Shown: piece after piece, positions 9,578 through 18,562 of the stretch
How positions within the stretch are numbered: position 1 is the first letter of the stretch
How the letters are laid out: every line of letters begins with the position of its first letter
Assembly (NCBI RefSeq): GCF_000685035.1
Contig: NZ_BAYB01000004.1
Location: 62,001 to 126,000 of the forward strand
DNA from: Paraburkholderia ferrariae NBRC 106233
Lineage (GTDB): Bacteria > Pseudomonadota > Gammaproteobacteria > Burkholderiales > Burkholderiaceae
Direction of reading: 5' to 3'
Length of the DNA stretch: 64,000 nt
The notes under the pieces: generated by a model
The model's database searches: none
Seen by the model: only the letters and a program-made list of their open reading frames with translations
Told to the model about the DNA's origin: nothing
Program-made: the position numbers and the translations under genes

Positions 9578-10114
9578 TTGCCCTCCGAGGACACGCTAAA
9601 CCCCCATATCCTCCGCCGGAGCGGTGTTCGATGGTTTGCTTCCCCGTTCACCGACCGCCGGCAGTTTCGAGCGCGCGCGAATCGAGACTCGCCTCGGGGA
9701 CCAAGGCCCCTTTTCTCATCATTTATTGAGCCGTTCGTCGGCATCCAATAACTGTTTTTGCTGCAATGGCAAGTCGCAGCAAAGGTCTTTGAGGTCTATT
9801 TTTTGGGTATTTTTCAGAATAAAGGTTTGTAGTCTTTCGATTCCAATTCAAATTCGACCACCAAGAGGCGGTTTTAAGTATTAGATACCAAAAACCACAC
9901 TGCCCCACAGTGACGCGCCATCCGGTTTGGCGTTGATTTGGCAATCCCAAGCTATTGCGCACAAAGACTTTTTTCGAGAGTAAACGGTCGGCGCCAAACG
10001 CTGCTGCAATTTTCAATTCACAAAGGTTTGCAGCATCGCGTGAGGCGTCCTGAATCCCCCTTTTTTTAGAGGATTGTCGAGGGGGCTTTTCGTCCAAAAA
10101 AGGGAGACCAAACC
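9578..10114. other. AT-richer intergenic region between mobilization operon and integrase; candidate oriT/att region
   Basis: More than 530 bases without a convincing gene and visibly richer in A/T than the surroundings. It lies between the start of the relaxase operon and the start of the integrase, where oriT, promoters or an attachment site would be expected. Structures seen: CACTG-CCCCA-CAGTG (perfect 5-base arms, near 9898-9912) and a CCCCCT/AGGGGG inverted pair just before the integrase (about 10056-10085). No nic-site sequence could be matched by eye. Confidence 0.35.
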
Positions 10115-11188
10115 ATGCTTAGCCTTTCAAAGAGAGTCAAAAAAAGCGGTCAATGCCAATGGCAAGCGACCATTCGTGTTCCAGGCCAAAAGACCGTCAG
10201 CAAAACCTTCGGAACGTGGCAGGCGGCTCGTGATTTCGGAGAGGGCATCGACCACGAACTGCGGGCGCTCGTCGCGAAGGCGGCCGAGCCTGCCTTGCCC
10301 CCGGATTTGCTGGCCGAGGACCTCGGCGAGATCGTCGCCGAGTTCGCGAAAAGCAAGTGGGCGAGCAAGCGCCACCCTGGGTTCGCACCCACGGTCACCA
10401 AGCATGTGTCCGGCCACAAAGTCGGGGACGTTCGGCTGCGCTGGATCGACGAATACATCAACAAAATGCGGGAATTGCCGTCGAAGCGCGGCGCCCCGTT
10501 TTCCCACAACAGCATCTTTTCCCACTTGTGCTTGATGTCTCTGGCGATCAATTGGCGCGCCGCGCAGCTTGACGTCCAGCCTCCCGTGTTTCCCCGCTTC
10601 TCGCAGCTCTTCCCCGAAGGCTACGACACCCCGCGCCATCGCCGGCTGGCTCCGAAGGAGGAGCGCGCGCTTATCCAGCATCTCTGCCGCCAGCGAAACG
10701 AAGAAGGGCGCTTTTTGTGCCTGCTTGTGTTGCTGGCGATCGAGACGGCCGCGCGCCTGCAAGAGTTGATGTTCGCCAAATGGGACGAGTTCCATTTCTT
10801 CAAGGACAAGGAAGGGAAAGACAAGGGGGTTTGGCTGATGCCCGCTGGGCACACCAAGACCAAAAAGAGTCGCGAGGTGCCGCTGAGCGAAAAGGCGCGG
10901 CGAATTTTGCGCGCGCTCAGGAGATTGCAACCAGATGGCGCCCAGCCGATGTTCATCGCCTTGGGAACTCCACGCCAAGTCTCGACGCGCTTTGCCGCCC
11001 ACGCCAAACGAGCGGGCCTTGTCGACTTCCGTTTCCATGATCTGCGTCATGAAGGCGCGACGCGCTTGCTGCTTCTCAATCCTGACAAGCCATACAAGGT
11101 TATGCGCGCGGTCGGCCACTCGGACATGTCGACGTTCAACGGATACGTCAATTTCGGACGCGAAGACTTGCTTGATCTCGTCGATTGA
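10115..11188 (+). CDS. Tyrosine recombinase/integrase
   Basis: A 357-residue site-specific recombinase. Catalytic residues are visible: R214 in ETAARLQEL, the HxxR box H308/R311 in FHDLRHEG, H335 in VGHSDMS and the nucleophile candidate Y344 in FNGYVNF; a Lys in the HTKTKKSREVPL strand fits the beta-hairpin Lys. The N-terminal part is basic and probably contacts arm sites, as in phage and ICE integrases. A GGGAG ribosome binding site precedes the ATG. It lies amid mobilization genes rather than beside a tRNA, so its attachment site is not apparent. All active-site residues are present. Confidence 0.93.
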   Translation: MLSLSKRVKKSGQCQWQATIRVPGQKTVSKTFGTWQAARDFGEGIDHELRALVAKAAEPALPPDLLAEDLGEIVAEFAKSKWASKRHPGFAPTVTKHVSGHKVGDVRLRWIDEYINKMRELPSKRGAPFSHNSIFSHLCLMSLAINWRAAQLDVQPPVFPRFSQLFPEGYDTPRHRRLAPKEERALIQHLCRQRNEEGRFLCLLVLLAIETAARLQELMFAKWDEFHFFKDKEGKDKGVWLMPAGHTKTKKSREVPLSEKARRILRALRRLQPDGAQPMFIALGTPRQVSTRFAAHAKRAGLVDFRFHDLRHEGATRLLLLNPDKPYKVMRAVGHSDMSTFNGYVNFGREDLLDLVD

Positions 11189-11302
11189 CGCGCAAGCGAG
11201 CCGCGAATGGCGATGGCTGCGAGGCCGTCGCCATTTTTGCGCGCGGGCGTCTTTCCCAACGGTCCCGTGTGGTCGGGTCGGCGACGGTCGTAAGTCGGAG
11301 AC

Positions 11303-11338
11303 AAACGAAAACGCCCCGCCGAATTCTGGCGGGGCGTT
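11303..11338 (-). terminator. Strong intrinsic terminator between convergent integrase and sigma-like gene
   Basis: A perfect 11-base stem (AACGCCCCGCC pairing with GGCGGGGCGTT, 11310-11320 and 11328-11338) with a seven-base loop. On the minus strand it is followed by TTTTCGTTTG, so it terminates the minus-strand gene that stops at 11349. It may also stop integrase transcripts. Confidence 0.8.
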
Positions 11339-11348
11339 GCGCGCGGCG

Positions 11349-12008
11349 CTATCTGCGCCGTCGCGGCGAGGGCTTGGCCGGAGGCGGTGAGCCGGCTTCG
11401 TCGTCATCGCCCTTCGCTTTCGGCTTGGGCTTCGCAGGAGCGGCAGGGGCGATGCCTTCCGCCAACCCAACGGCGCGAAGGCGAGCCATCACGCGTTGCC
11501 TGGCGAGCTCGTAGTCGCGCGACGCGAGCCGCAATTCCGCGCGAATTTCGGCCGGCGTTTTTCCGTCGAGCATGCCATCGAGCACCGCGCGGTCGAGATC
11601 GCTCCCGAGGGAGAGGCGAGCGCGAAGCGCCGCGCGCGCCGCGAGCCGGAGTTCCTCCGCGGCGATTGCCGCTTGCTCCGGCGTCGGGCCGGGGCATCGC
11701 CAGCCGCCAGCCGTGTCGCAATGGTCGAACGAGGACGAGAGCCCCAGTTCGTGCCTGTGCAGCTTGCGCTCGCTGTGCGCAATGCTGTCCATCACCCGAT
11801 AGACATAGAAGTCGAACCGGATGCGGAGCGGCCATTTGCGCCTGCCGTCGAGCATGCGCAAGAGCGCCTCTTGCAGGAGATCGCAGCCGCCGTCGGACCC
11901 CATGGCTTCCGAGAGCCTGTCGCCCGCGAAGCGGAGGCCTTTGCGCTGTCTCGGGGTGAGATTTCTGAACGCTTCGATGATCTGTTGTGTTGTCGCGTGA
12001 GTAGTCAT
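11349..12008 (-). CDS. Sigma-70-like (ECF-type) regulatory protein
   Basis: A 219-residue protein starting at 12008 behind a perfect AGGAGG site. The N-terminal half has the look of sigma region 2 (DLLQEALLRMLDGRRKWPL, then DFYVYRVMDSIAHSERK). About residues 135-185 resemble a region 4 helix-turn-helix (LDRAVLDGMLDGKTPAEIRAEL). The C-terminus is a Pro/Lys/Ala tail. No anti-sigma gene is adjacent. It is transcribed divergently from the coupling protein gene, so it may control the mobilization genes. Sequence matching is loose, so a sigma-like DNA-binding protein is the safe description. Confidence 0.6.
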   Translation of the reverse strand: MTTHATTQQIIEAFRNLTPRQRKGLRFAGDRLSEAMGSDGGCDLLQEALLRMLDGRRKWPLRIRFDFYVYRVMDSIAHSERKLHRHELGLSSSFDHCDTAGGWRCPGPTPEQAAIAAEELRLAARAALRARLSLGSDLDRAVLDGMLDGKTPAEIRAELRLASRDYELARQRVMARLRAVGLAEGIAPAAPAKPKPKAKGDDDEAGSPPPAKPSPRRRR

Positions 12009-12197
12009 ACGCCTCCTGGGTCGACTTGGGTGAGTGCCTTCCGCGACGCGGAAAGCTGACCCTAAATCCGCCGATTGGGGTTTTCCCAGGTTTGTCCCGA
12101 CGAGCGGCAAGGCTGCCGTTCGTCGCCCTTCGTGGCATGTCCCCTGGATCGCGGCGCGATTGGAGGATTTGGAGGCTTCGAAGCATGGGAGCCGCGC

Positions 12198-14213
12198 ATG
12201 GGACAGGGGCAGGGACACGGGGCGAGCGCGAACGCGCCAAGCGTCAAACGAACGGATTGGGCGGCTTGGTTGAAGTTGGCTGCGGTGGAGGGGGCCGCGG
12301 TCGGGGCGCTCGCGCTGGCGGCGCTGTGGAGGGACTTGCCAGGGCTGCCGGCACCCTCGGGCTCGCTGGGCGCGCATGCGCTCTGCTGGGCCAAGCTGGC
12401 GGCCAATCAGCTTCCCCCTGGCTTGTTCGCGGACGGCGCGAGGGGTTGCGCCGCGCGTTGGAGCGGACTCGCGCCGACGGGGCGCCTCGCGGTCGAGTGG
12501 CGTGTCGTTGTCGCCGCGCTTGCGGCGTGCGCGCCCGCCGCGCTGACGGCTCGCCGCGGCTTGGCCCCGCGCGACGGCCTTGCGTTCCTTCGCGGCCCGT
12601 CCCGGCATGAGCGCCGGGCAGCGGCGAGCAGGCTGCGGGCGAAGGTCGCGGCGCAGGCTAAACGCCGGCCAGACCATCCGATCGCGCCCGGCGTGCCGTG
12701 GCCGGCGGACAAGTGGACGCGCCACACGCTGATTGTGGGCGGCGTCGGCTCGGGCAAGTCGACGTTCCTTCGGCCGCTAATCAAGCGAGTCGTCGAAGCG
12801 GGCGACCAAGCGCTGATCTTCGACCCGAAGGGGGAGTTCACGGAGGCTTTCGTCCGGCCCGCCATCCTGGCTCCTTGGGACGCTCGCTCGCTGGCGTGGG
12901 ACCTCGCGCGCGACCTGCGCAACACGCAGGACATGCGCCGTTTTTCCGCCGCGATGATCCGCGAAAGCTCAGACCCGATGTGGGCGAACGCGGCTCGCCA
13001 ACTGCTTGTCGGCTTGCTGGTTTATCTGCGTGCGACGCGAGGGCGCGAATGGGGATGGGCGCATCTCGCCCGGCTGCTTTTCCTCTCGCAGCCTGAGCTT
13101 CTGGCGATCATGAGGCGCTGGCATCCCGAAGCCGTGCGCGCGGTCGAGAAGGCGTCCGTCACGACGCAAGGGATTCTCATCAACCTAGCGTCGTTTTGCG
13201 CGCCGATTGTCGACCTCGCGAGCGCTTGGGGCGCGACGCCTCCGGAGCGCCGGATCAGCTTTCGGCGATGGGCGGACGGCAAATCGCCGTGGCGGCAAAT
13301 CATTGTCCAGGGGCACGGCAGCTATGCCGATCTCACGAAAAGCTACGTTGAGGCCGTCGTGGGAACCATCGCGGCGCGAGTGAACAGCGTGGAGATGCGC
13401 GACGACCCTTCGCGCAAGCTGTGGTTCATCGCCGACGAGTTGCCGCAGGCGGGCAAGATTCCGATTCGCGAGCTGTTCGAGGTCGGCCGCTCGCGCGGAG
13501 TGCGCTGCGTTGTCGCTTGCCAAGATTTTGCTCAGTTGGAAGAGGTCCACGGTCCGCTGCTCGTGCGCGCGTTGACGTCGATGTGCGGGACTCTGGTCGT
13601 CGGGCAGATGTCCCCTGGTGAGACAGCCGAGCAACTCTGCAAAAACCTCGGCTCGCGCGAACACGAGCGAAGGAATGTGTCGGTGTCGGCGGACGGCTCG
13701 AAGCGCTCCGAGACGGTTTCGTTCTCTCGCGAAAGTGTTCCGCTTTACTCGCCCTCGGAGCTTGCGTCGCGGCTCGGTCCGACGCGGGATGGCAAAGGCG
13801 TCAGGCTCCTTGTTGTCGCTGACGGCGACGCGCACGAGCTTTTCTATCCGATCGTCCGACTTCGCCGCGCGCGGCGGGCTCATGCCCCTGCGCCTTGGAC
13901 GCTCGGGATCGGCGTCGCGCCCGCGACGCCGGCAAGCGCGCCGAGCGAGCTGGACAAGGCGAAAGCAGCTGACACCGAGGCAAATGCGCCTCGCGCCGCG
14001 CCGCCAGGCGCCTCCCGCGCCATGAGCGCGCCGGCAGAACTTGGCGCCTCTTTCACGACCGGCGGACAGGCCGCGATGGATCCAACGATCGCCAAGCTGC
14101 TTGCGACCGATTTTCCTGAGCTTGGCGAAAACGGAGGCGGCGACAAAAGCGGAGACGAGGGCGACGGCGACGATGGCGGCTCGGCGAATGCCAAGGCGCA
14201 GCCGTCGCGCTGA
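12198..14213 (+). CDS. Type IV secretion coupling protein (VirD4/TraD family)
   Basis: A 671-residue ATPase that would bring the relaxase-DNA complex to a type IV secretion channel. The N-terminus has hydrophobic segments (about residues 20-35 and 105-120) for inner-membrane anchoring. Walker A (GGVGSGKSTF) lies near residue 182, with FDPKGEF shortly after. The Walker B-like LWFIADELPQAGK (about 408) and the later RCVVACQDFAQLEEVHG are typical of TraD/VirD4. The tail is Ala-rich, then Gly/Asp-rich and acidic. The ATG at 12198 is chosen because it precedes a natural cytoplasmic start before the first membrane segment; an in-frame upstream start is less likely. No channel genes are seen in the window. 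Confidence 0.9.
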   Translation: MGQGQGHGASANAPSVKRTDWAAWLKLAAVEGAAVGALALAALWRDLPGLPAPSGSLGAHALCWAKLAANQLPPGLFADGARGCAARWSGLAPTGRLAVEWRVVVAALAACAPAALTARRGLAPRDGLAFLRGPSRHERRAAASRLRAKVAAQAKRRPDHPIAPGVPWPADKWTRHTLIVGGVGSGKSTFLRPLIKRVVEAGDQALIFDPKGEFTEAFVRPAILAPWDARSLAWDLARDLRNTQDMRRFSAAMIRESSDPMWANAARQLLVGLLVYLRATRGREWGWAHLARLLFLSQPELLAIMRRWHPEAVRAVEKASVTTQGILINLASFCAPIVDLASAWGATPPERRISFRRWADGKSPWRQIIVQGHGSYADLTKSYVEAVVGTIAARVNSVEMRDDPSRKLWFIADELPQAGKIPIRELFEVGRSRGVRCVVACQDFAQLEEVHGPLLVRALTSMCGTLVVGQMSPGETAEQLCKNLGSREHERRNVSVSADGSKRSETVSFSRESVPLYSPSELASRLGPTRDGKGVRLLVVADGDAHELFYPIVRLRRARRAHAPAPWTLGIGVAPATPASAPSELDKAKAADTEANAPRAAPPGASRAMSAPAELGASFTTGGQAAMDPTIAKLLATDFPELGENGGGDKSGDEGDGDDGGSANAKAQPSR

Positions 14214-14268
14214 CGGGGGCGGCCCAGCGCCGCAAGCGGTCCAAGAGAAATCATCACAAGGGGACGAC

Positions 14269-14592
14269 ATGAGAGCCACGAAGCGACGAGAAAGCAAACG
14301 GAAATTGAACGAGCCGAAGGCGCTCGCGCTTGGCGCGAGCAAATCAGGGGATGTTCGCGAAGCGGCGGACCCCGATGGCGAATGGCTTCAAGCGAGCCTG
14401 AGGGAGGCGCGGGGCGAAGACGATCCGCGTGGCCTCGCGTGGATCGAGGAAGTCAGAGAGGCTTGGTGGAGGCGCAAGTTGGCGCGGCTGCCCCGCGCGG
14501 TTGTCGACGCGTTTCTTCGCGCGCGGCGCGCGCTCCTTCGCGTCGCGGCGCGGCTTGCGGCCGCTCGTCGGAGCTTGGCTCGCAAGGCTTGA
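14269..14592 (+). CDS. Small basic hypothetical protein
   Basis: A 107-residue protein starting at an ATG behind AAGGGG. It has a Lys/Arg-rich N-terminus (MRATKRRESKRKLN), an acidic middle and a strongly basic Arg/Ala-rich C-terminal helix. No family recognised. It follows the coupling protein by 55 bases on the same strand and probably belongs to its transcript. The composition would suit nucleic-acid or membrane-surface binding, but nothing more can be said. Confidence 0.5.
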   Translation: MRATKRRESKRKLNEPKALALGASKSGDVREAADPDGEWLQASLREARGEDDPRGLAWIEEVREAWWRRKLARLPRAVVDAFLRARRALLRVAARLAAARRSLARKA

Positions 14593-14783
14593 CCCGCGAC
14601 GCGTTTGGCCCGATCAAGAATGCCTGCTCTCGCCAGACAAGGCGCGGTCGCGTGGCTGCGTGCCCGTCAAGCGAGGCGCTCGCGCGCGGCCGGCAGGTCG
14701 AGAGGTTGTCGACGTTCGGCGAGGCGGCGGGCAAATCGGAAAGCGAGGGTGTGCGGGGAAAACACAGCTTGGGAGGCTACGCG

Positions 14784-15608
14784 GTGAAGGGGCCGGCAAT
14801 CGAACACTTGGAGCGGCTCGACGTCGAGCTGCGGGAAGCCGCTCGCAAGGGGAGCGCGAAATCCCTCTGCGATCTGCTCGCGCGCGGAGCTGGCGTCGCG
14901 TCGACCGACGCGCACGGCTGGACGACGTTGATGCTGGCGACGGCCTCGCGAAAAATCGAATGCGTGAAGTTGCTGCTGCCCCTCGTCGACGCGGCCCGCA
15001 AGAGCCGAGACGGAACGACGGCGGTGATGATCGCCGTCGGGGCTGGCTGGGCCGAAGGCGTCGAGCTGTTGTTGGCCGCCATCGAATCCGGGCCGCGCGG
15101 AAGCCGCCAGCGGCGATTGGCCTCGACGCAACGGGACGATTCGGGGCGAACGTTGCTGATCTCGGCCGCGAAGGCGGGCAGCGCCGAGTGCGTGCGGCTG
15201 CTGTTGCCCACGTCCGACCCCAACGCGGTCGACATCGACGGCCAAACGGCGTTGATGTGCGCCGCCGAAGGCGCGAGCGTTGGAGCGGTCGAGTGCCTCA
15301 AAGCGCTTCTGCCTGCCGCTGATGCGACGAAGCGGGACAGGCGCGGCCGGACGGCGCTGCACTTGGCCGCGATCGGAGGCCGGCCCGAGGCCGTCGAGCT
15401 TCTCGCGCCCTTGTCCGATCCGCTGGCTGCCGACAAACAGGGGAAGTCAGCCTTCGGCTTGGCTTTGGAGCGGAGCGACGAAGACGGCGAGGCGATTCGC
15501 CAGGCGTTGCGTCGCGCGTTGGCCGAGAAGGAGGGCGGCGCGATCGGCGAGGCGTTGGGCGAGAGCGGCTCTGCCGCGTGCGGGTCGCTGCGTCCGCGAA
15601 CTTTGTGA
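14784..15608 (+). CDS. Ankyrin-repeat protein
   Basis: A 274-residue protein. I place the start at a GTG preceded by GGGAGG seven bases upstream; upstream in-frame codons look non-coding. Most of the length is ankyrin repeats of about 33 residues, marked by DAHGWTTLMLATASRK, SRDGTTAVMIAVGAG, DDSGRTLLISAAKAGSAECV, DIDGQTALMCAAEG and DRRGRTALHLAAIGGRPEAVELL, at least five or six in all. No signal peptide or enzymatic domain. Ankyrin arrays bind proteins. Its place after the coupling protein could mean an immunity, regulatory or secreted-partner role, but this is speculative. Confidence 0.8.
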   Translation: MKGPAIEHLERLDVELREAARKGSAKSLCDLLARGAGVASTDAHGWTTLMLATASRKIECVKLLLPLVDAARKSRDGTTAVMIAVGAGWAEGVELLLAAIESGPRGSRQRRLASTQRDDSGRTLLISAAKAGSAECVRLLLPTSDPNAVDIDGQTALMCAAEGASVGAVECLKALLPAADATKRDRRGRTALHLAAIGGRPEAVELLAPLSDPLAADKQGKSAFGLALERSDEDGEAIRQALRRALAEKEGGAIGEALGESGSAACGSLRPRTL

Positions 15609-15678
15609 GCGTGGACGCAGACTGGCTTGCTTGAAGCGCTCGCGCCACGAGCGCGGAACAAGCGATCGATTTGAGATT

Positions 15679-15700
15679 AAAAAAGGCCGCTTTCGCGGCC
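15679..15700 (-). terminator. Intrinsic terminator
   Basis: A GGCCGC-TTTC-GCGGCC hairpin (15685-15700) followed on the minus strand by six T residues. It fits the end of the minus-strand membrane protein gene that stops at 15748, and separates it from the convergent ankyrin gene. Confidence 0.75.
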
Positions 15701-15747
15701 AATCGGGCACGATCCCGCCCGAGGCAATCGTGGCTGGCTTTGCTGGC

Positions 15748-16125
15748 TCAGGCCTGTCCGGCGGGTTTGATCAAATGCGAGAGCTTGCCGCTGACAATAA
15801 AGATCGCGACGCAAATGTTCAGCACGAACTCTAAGAAGAAGCCCATTTTCATGCCCGCTGACGTTGGCCCATCGCAAAGTGCGGGAAGGAAGAAGCCGAA
15901 CATGCACACAGCCGCCCCGACGAACACCCAAAAAAGATCTTTTGTGCGTTGCGCGCTTGCGGCGATGATTTTCATCACAAAAAAAATGACGATGAACAAG
16001 CCGATGATCGCGTTGATAAGCGGAATCAGCATGAACATCGAAAATCCAAGCACTCCGAAAAATTTTGCGAAGGCCAAGCCGCGCTTTTCTTGAACTTGCT
16101 CGCTGACGAGTTTTTGGTTTTGCAT
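15748..16125 (-). CDS. Small integral membrane protein
   Basis: A 125-residue protein with three likely membrane segments (roughly residues 18-55, which may be two helices, then 65-85 and 95-112). The start is MQNQK at 16125 behind GGAGC. It has no enzymatic motif and no known family. It is the last of four consecutive minus-strand genes for envelope proteins (15.7-18.4 kb), which suggests a shared role at the cell surface of the host of this element. Confidence 0.6.
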   Translation of the reverse strand: MQNQKLVSEQVQEKRGLAFAKFFGVLGFSMFMLIPLINAIIGLFIVIFFVMKIIAASAQRTKDLFWVFVGAAVCMFGFFLPALCDGPTSAGMKMGFFLEFVLNICVAIFIVSGKLSHLIKPAGQA

Positions 16126-16201
16126 ATTTGCTCCGATAAAAAAGCGCTGGCGCGCGCGATTTGCAGACACGCCAGCGAAGGGGGACTATCTTTGAAGGAA
16201 T

Positions 16202-16834
16202 CTATTGAGGCTTGGAGAATTTGAGCAATTCGACGTGCGTTGGTGTCGGCGCGCCGTGCGAGGGTCGGTCGAAGTAGTCCATCTTGATCACTCGCCCAAC
16301 CGATGGCGCATACCAGTCTGTCTCGCGGGCCGTGCCCTCGCCGCGATTGCCTTCTGTGCCTGACCAACTTGCGGTCATTTCGATCTTGAACGCGGCGAAC
16401 ACGCCGGCTGGCGTTTCGACTTGTTCGACGCCGACGACCTTGGCTTGGCGCTCGACGTCAGACGCCCAAGAGCCGGATCGATAGACGCTCGAAGACGACC
16501 AGGTCTTGCCGACCGACATCGGAAATTGAAGTTTTCCGTCGCTCGGTTCGAACGTGCCGGTGGCTGTTTTGACGTTGTTGCCGCCCGCGTCGAGAACGAT
16601 CGATCCGCCATTGATCTCTGTGCGTCCGCCCTCCACGCGCGAGACGGTTTGCGCGAACGTTGAGTTTTTGGTCGGTTCAAGATCGTTGGTGTAGCGGAAG
16701 GTCCATTGCTCGCCGACGATGTAGACGGGTGCATCAGCTTGCGCCGGCAGGGCGGGCTGCGCGACGGGCGCGGGCAAGCTCGCGGCGGACGTAGCTATCG
16801 CGGCGGAGGCGGCGACGAGTGATGAAAGATCCAT
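16202..16834 (-). CDS. Secreted/periplasmic hypothetical protein
   Basis: A 210-residue protein with an Ala/Ser-rich hydrophobic N-terminus that looks like a signal peptide, although the start lacks the usual positive charge. The mature part is beta-rich, with repeated Gly/Ser/Thr segments (GEQWTFRYTND, VGKTWSSSSVY, GVFAAFKIEMTASW, TDWYAPSVGRVIKMDY). These resemble a lipocalin-like or DUF-type periplasmic fold seen in many proteobacterial hypothetical proteins. Function is unknown. Confidence 0.55.
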   Translation of the reverse strand: MDLSSLVAASAAIATSAASLPAPVAQPALPAQADAPVYIVGEQWTFRYTNDLEPTKNSTFAQTVSRVEGGRTEINGGSIVLDAGGNNVKTATGTFEPSDGKLQFPMSVGKTWSSSSVYRSGSWASDVERQAKVVGVEQVETPAGVFAAFKIEMTASWSGTEGNRGEGTARETDWYAPSVGRVIKMDYFDRPSHGAPTPTHVELLKFSKPQ

Positions 16835-16929
16835 GGTTGTCTTGGTGTGGATATTGGTCGGCCGCGAAGGTTGGCGCGGCGACAGCCGCGCGCCCCGACG
16901 GATTGGTCAACAGGTGGCGGCTTGGCGCC

Positions 16930-17289
16930 TTAGCCTTTGTCCGCGTCGGCGGCGAGCCAGCCGTCCGCGCCTTTGAGCATGCGAATGCGCGCGGCGCCCG
17001 CTTTCCCCTGGATGTCGCACACGTAAGCTTTCTCGCCATCGGACTTGCAGCCAATCAACTTCACTTCGGAGACGGCCTTTTTCTGCTCAGCAACCTGTTG
17101 GTCGACGAACGAGTTCTTGCCGGCGAATTGCTCCGCTTGCTGTCGCCCGACGTCGACTTGTTTCTCCAAGGCGGCGCGAACGTCGCCTTCGCTCGGCGAG
17201 CCGCCGCAGGCGGACAAAAGCGCGGACGCGGCGAGCGCGAGGACGAGGGCAACCTTGCTTTGTTGGGTTCGTTGGAATCGTTGGCTCAT
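16930..17289 (-). CDS. Small lipoprotein
   Basis: A 119-residue protein starting at 17289. A basic start (MSQRFQRTQQSK), a hydrophobic helix and the lipobox LLSACG mark it as a lipoprotein. The mature domain has two Cys (LIGCKSDGEKAYVCDIQG) that could form a disulfide, and an N-terminal helix with charged residues. It starts eight bases from the stop of the CAP-domain lipoprotein gene upstream, so the two are surely cotranscribed. Confidence 0.65.
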   Translation of the reverse strand: MSQRFQRTQQSKVALVLALAASALLSACGGSPSEGDVRAALEKQVDVGRQQAEQFAGKNSFVDQQVAEQKKAVSEVKLIGCKSDGEKAYVCDIQGKAGAARIRMLKGADGWLAADADKG

Positions 17290-17297
17290 GGAAGGTC

Positions 17298-18383
17298 TCA
17301 ATTGAGAATGACGCGGCGGGGCGTGGTTTGCTCGAACGCGCGAGCGCCGCTCGCGCTCTGCGCGCTCGCGGATGTCGGCGCGCCGATAGGCGTGTTGTCT
17401 GTCGCTGCGGTCGTGAATTGCCAGCTCACGGAGAACGAGGTCGCGGCAAGCGAGGCGTTCGTCAACGTGCCCGAGACTTTGGCCGTGTAGGTCGTGCCCT
17501 TAGCCAGCCTTGCGATCGGCACACACATGGCCTCGCGTGTCGCGTCGGAGTTGTTCGAGCTGTCCGTCTCAATGCACGGCACGTTGGCGCCCGACGCGTC
17601 CGTGATCGTGAACGACACGTTGGAGAACGCCGCGTTGTCGCCGCCCGAGAGCGTCACCGGATAGCCGACCACCGTGTTTTCGAGCGAACCGTTGTTGTAG
17701 GAGGCGACGGGATTCGGACTTTCGTTCGCATACCAGCCGGTGTTCACGCCGCTCATTCCGCTGTAGGGCCACGCGACAAGCTGCGCGTCGCCGACCACCT
17801 GCTTGTAGTCGGCGAGGTCGACAGTCAGTGTCGAGAGCTGCGTCGAGCTCGTCGCGTTCGCGACGCCGGCTCCCGCATGAACCGCGTCAAACAACATCAC
17901 CGCGCGGTGGAAGGGGGCGTCGAAAAGAGCCTCGATCGCCTCGGTCGAGCTTGCGAAGGGGCCGGAGAAGCCAGCGGTGACTTCGCCGACGGAGTTCGTC
18001 GAGTAATACAAATTCACGCGGTCGCTGGGCGTGGCCCCGGTGTAGCCGGTCTGCCCGGCAGTTTCGACGTGCCCAACCGTGTTGTTGTCTTGCTCCCACA
18101 GGGAGTGATTTGCAGCCGCTTGCGCGACGCCCGATTGCGACGACAGCGCGGCGAGGCCGACTTGGGCGCGCATGTTGTTGATGTAGCCGAGCGCGTCTGT
18201 CGCCGTGTCCCCGGACGCGACGAAGGAGCCCGAAGCCGATGTCCCTGGCGCCGCAAACAGCGCGACGGCGGATGCCGAGCTGGTCGAGGACGTGCCCGTC
18301 GAGCTTCCGCCGCTTCCCCCGCCGCCGCCGCACGCGGCAAGCGCGGCCGCCCCCACAGCGGCCGCCAAAACAGTCTTTTTCAT
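17298..18383 (-). CDS. CAP (SCP/PR1)-domain lipoprotein
   Basis: A 361-residue protein starting at MKKTVLAAAV with lipobox ALAACG followed by a Gly/Ser linker. About residues 60-210 form a CAP domain (NNMRAQVGLAALSSQSGVAQ, NHSLWEQDNN, GHVE, VNLYYSTNSVGE). The C-terminal 120 residues are a beta-sandwich-like region ending in a Thr/Ser-rich tail. CAP-domain proteins are exported and bind lipids or act as structural or protease-like factors; the bacterial role is mostly unknown. It heads a run of minus-strand envelope genes. Confidence 0.8.
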   Translation of the reverse strand: MKKTVLAAAVGAAALAACGGGGGSGGSSTGTSSTSSASAVALFAAPGTSASGSFVASGDTATDALGYINNMRAQVGLAALSSQSGVAQAAANHSLWEQDNNTVGHVETAGQTGYTGATPSDRVNLYYSTNSVGEVTAGFSGPFASSTEAIEALFDAPFHRAVMLFDAVHAGAGVANATSSTQLSTLTVDLADYKQVVGDAQLVAWPYSGMSGVNTGWYANESPNPVASYNNGSLENTVVGYPVTLSGGDNAAFSNVSFTITDASGANVPCIETDSSNNSDATREAMCVPIARLAKGTTYTAKVSGTLTNASLAATSFSVSWQFTTAATDNTPIGAPTSASAQSASGARAFEQTTPRRVILN

Positions 18384-18562
18384 TGCTTTTCCATGTATGA
18401 GCGCGGGCCCTCGCACCGTTGCGAGCAGCCCCACGGACTGAAATTGATGTATTGCGTCAATAAGAATAACTCTAGACGTTAAATTGTGAGCGCGCCGCGA
18501 CGAGAAAATGACGGCGCGCGTCGTTTTTCCGCGACGCGAATGACGTCGGGAGGCGACAAGGC

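Noticed and set aside
17328..18482. 384-codon frame opposite the CAP lipoprotein gene
   Set aside because: Arg-rich, low-information translation; the opposite strand encodes a lipoprotein with lipobox and CAP domain.
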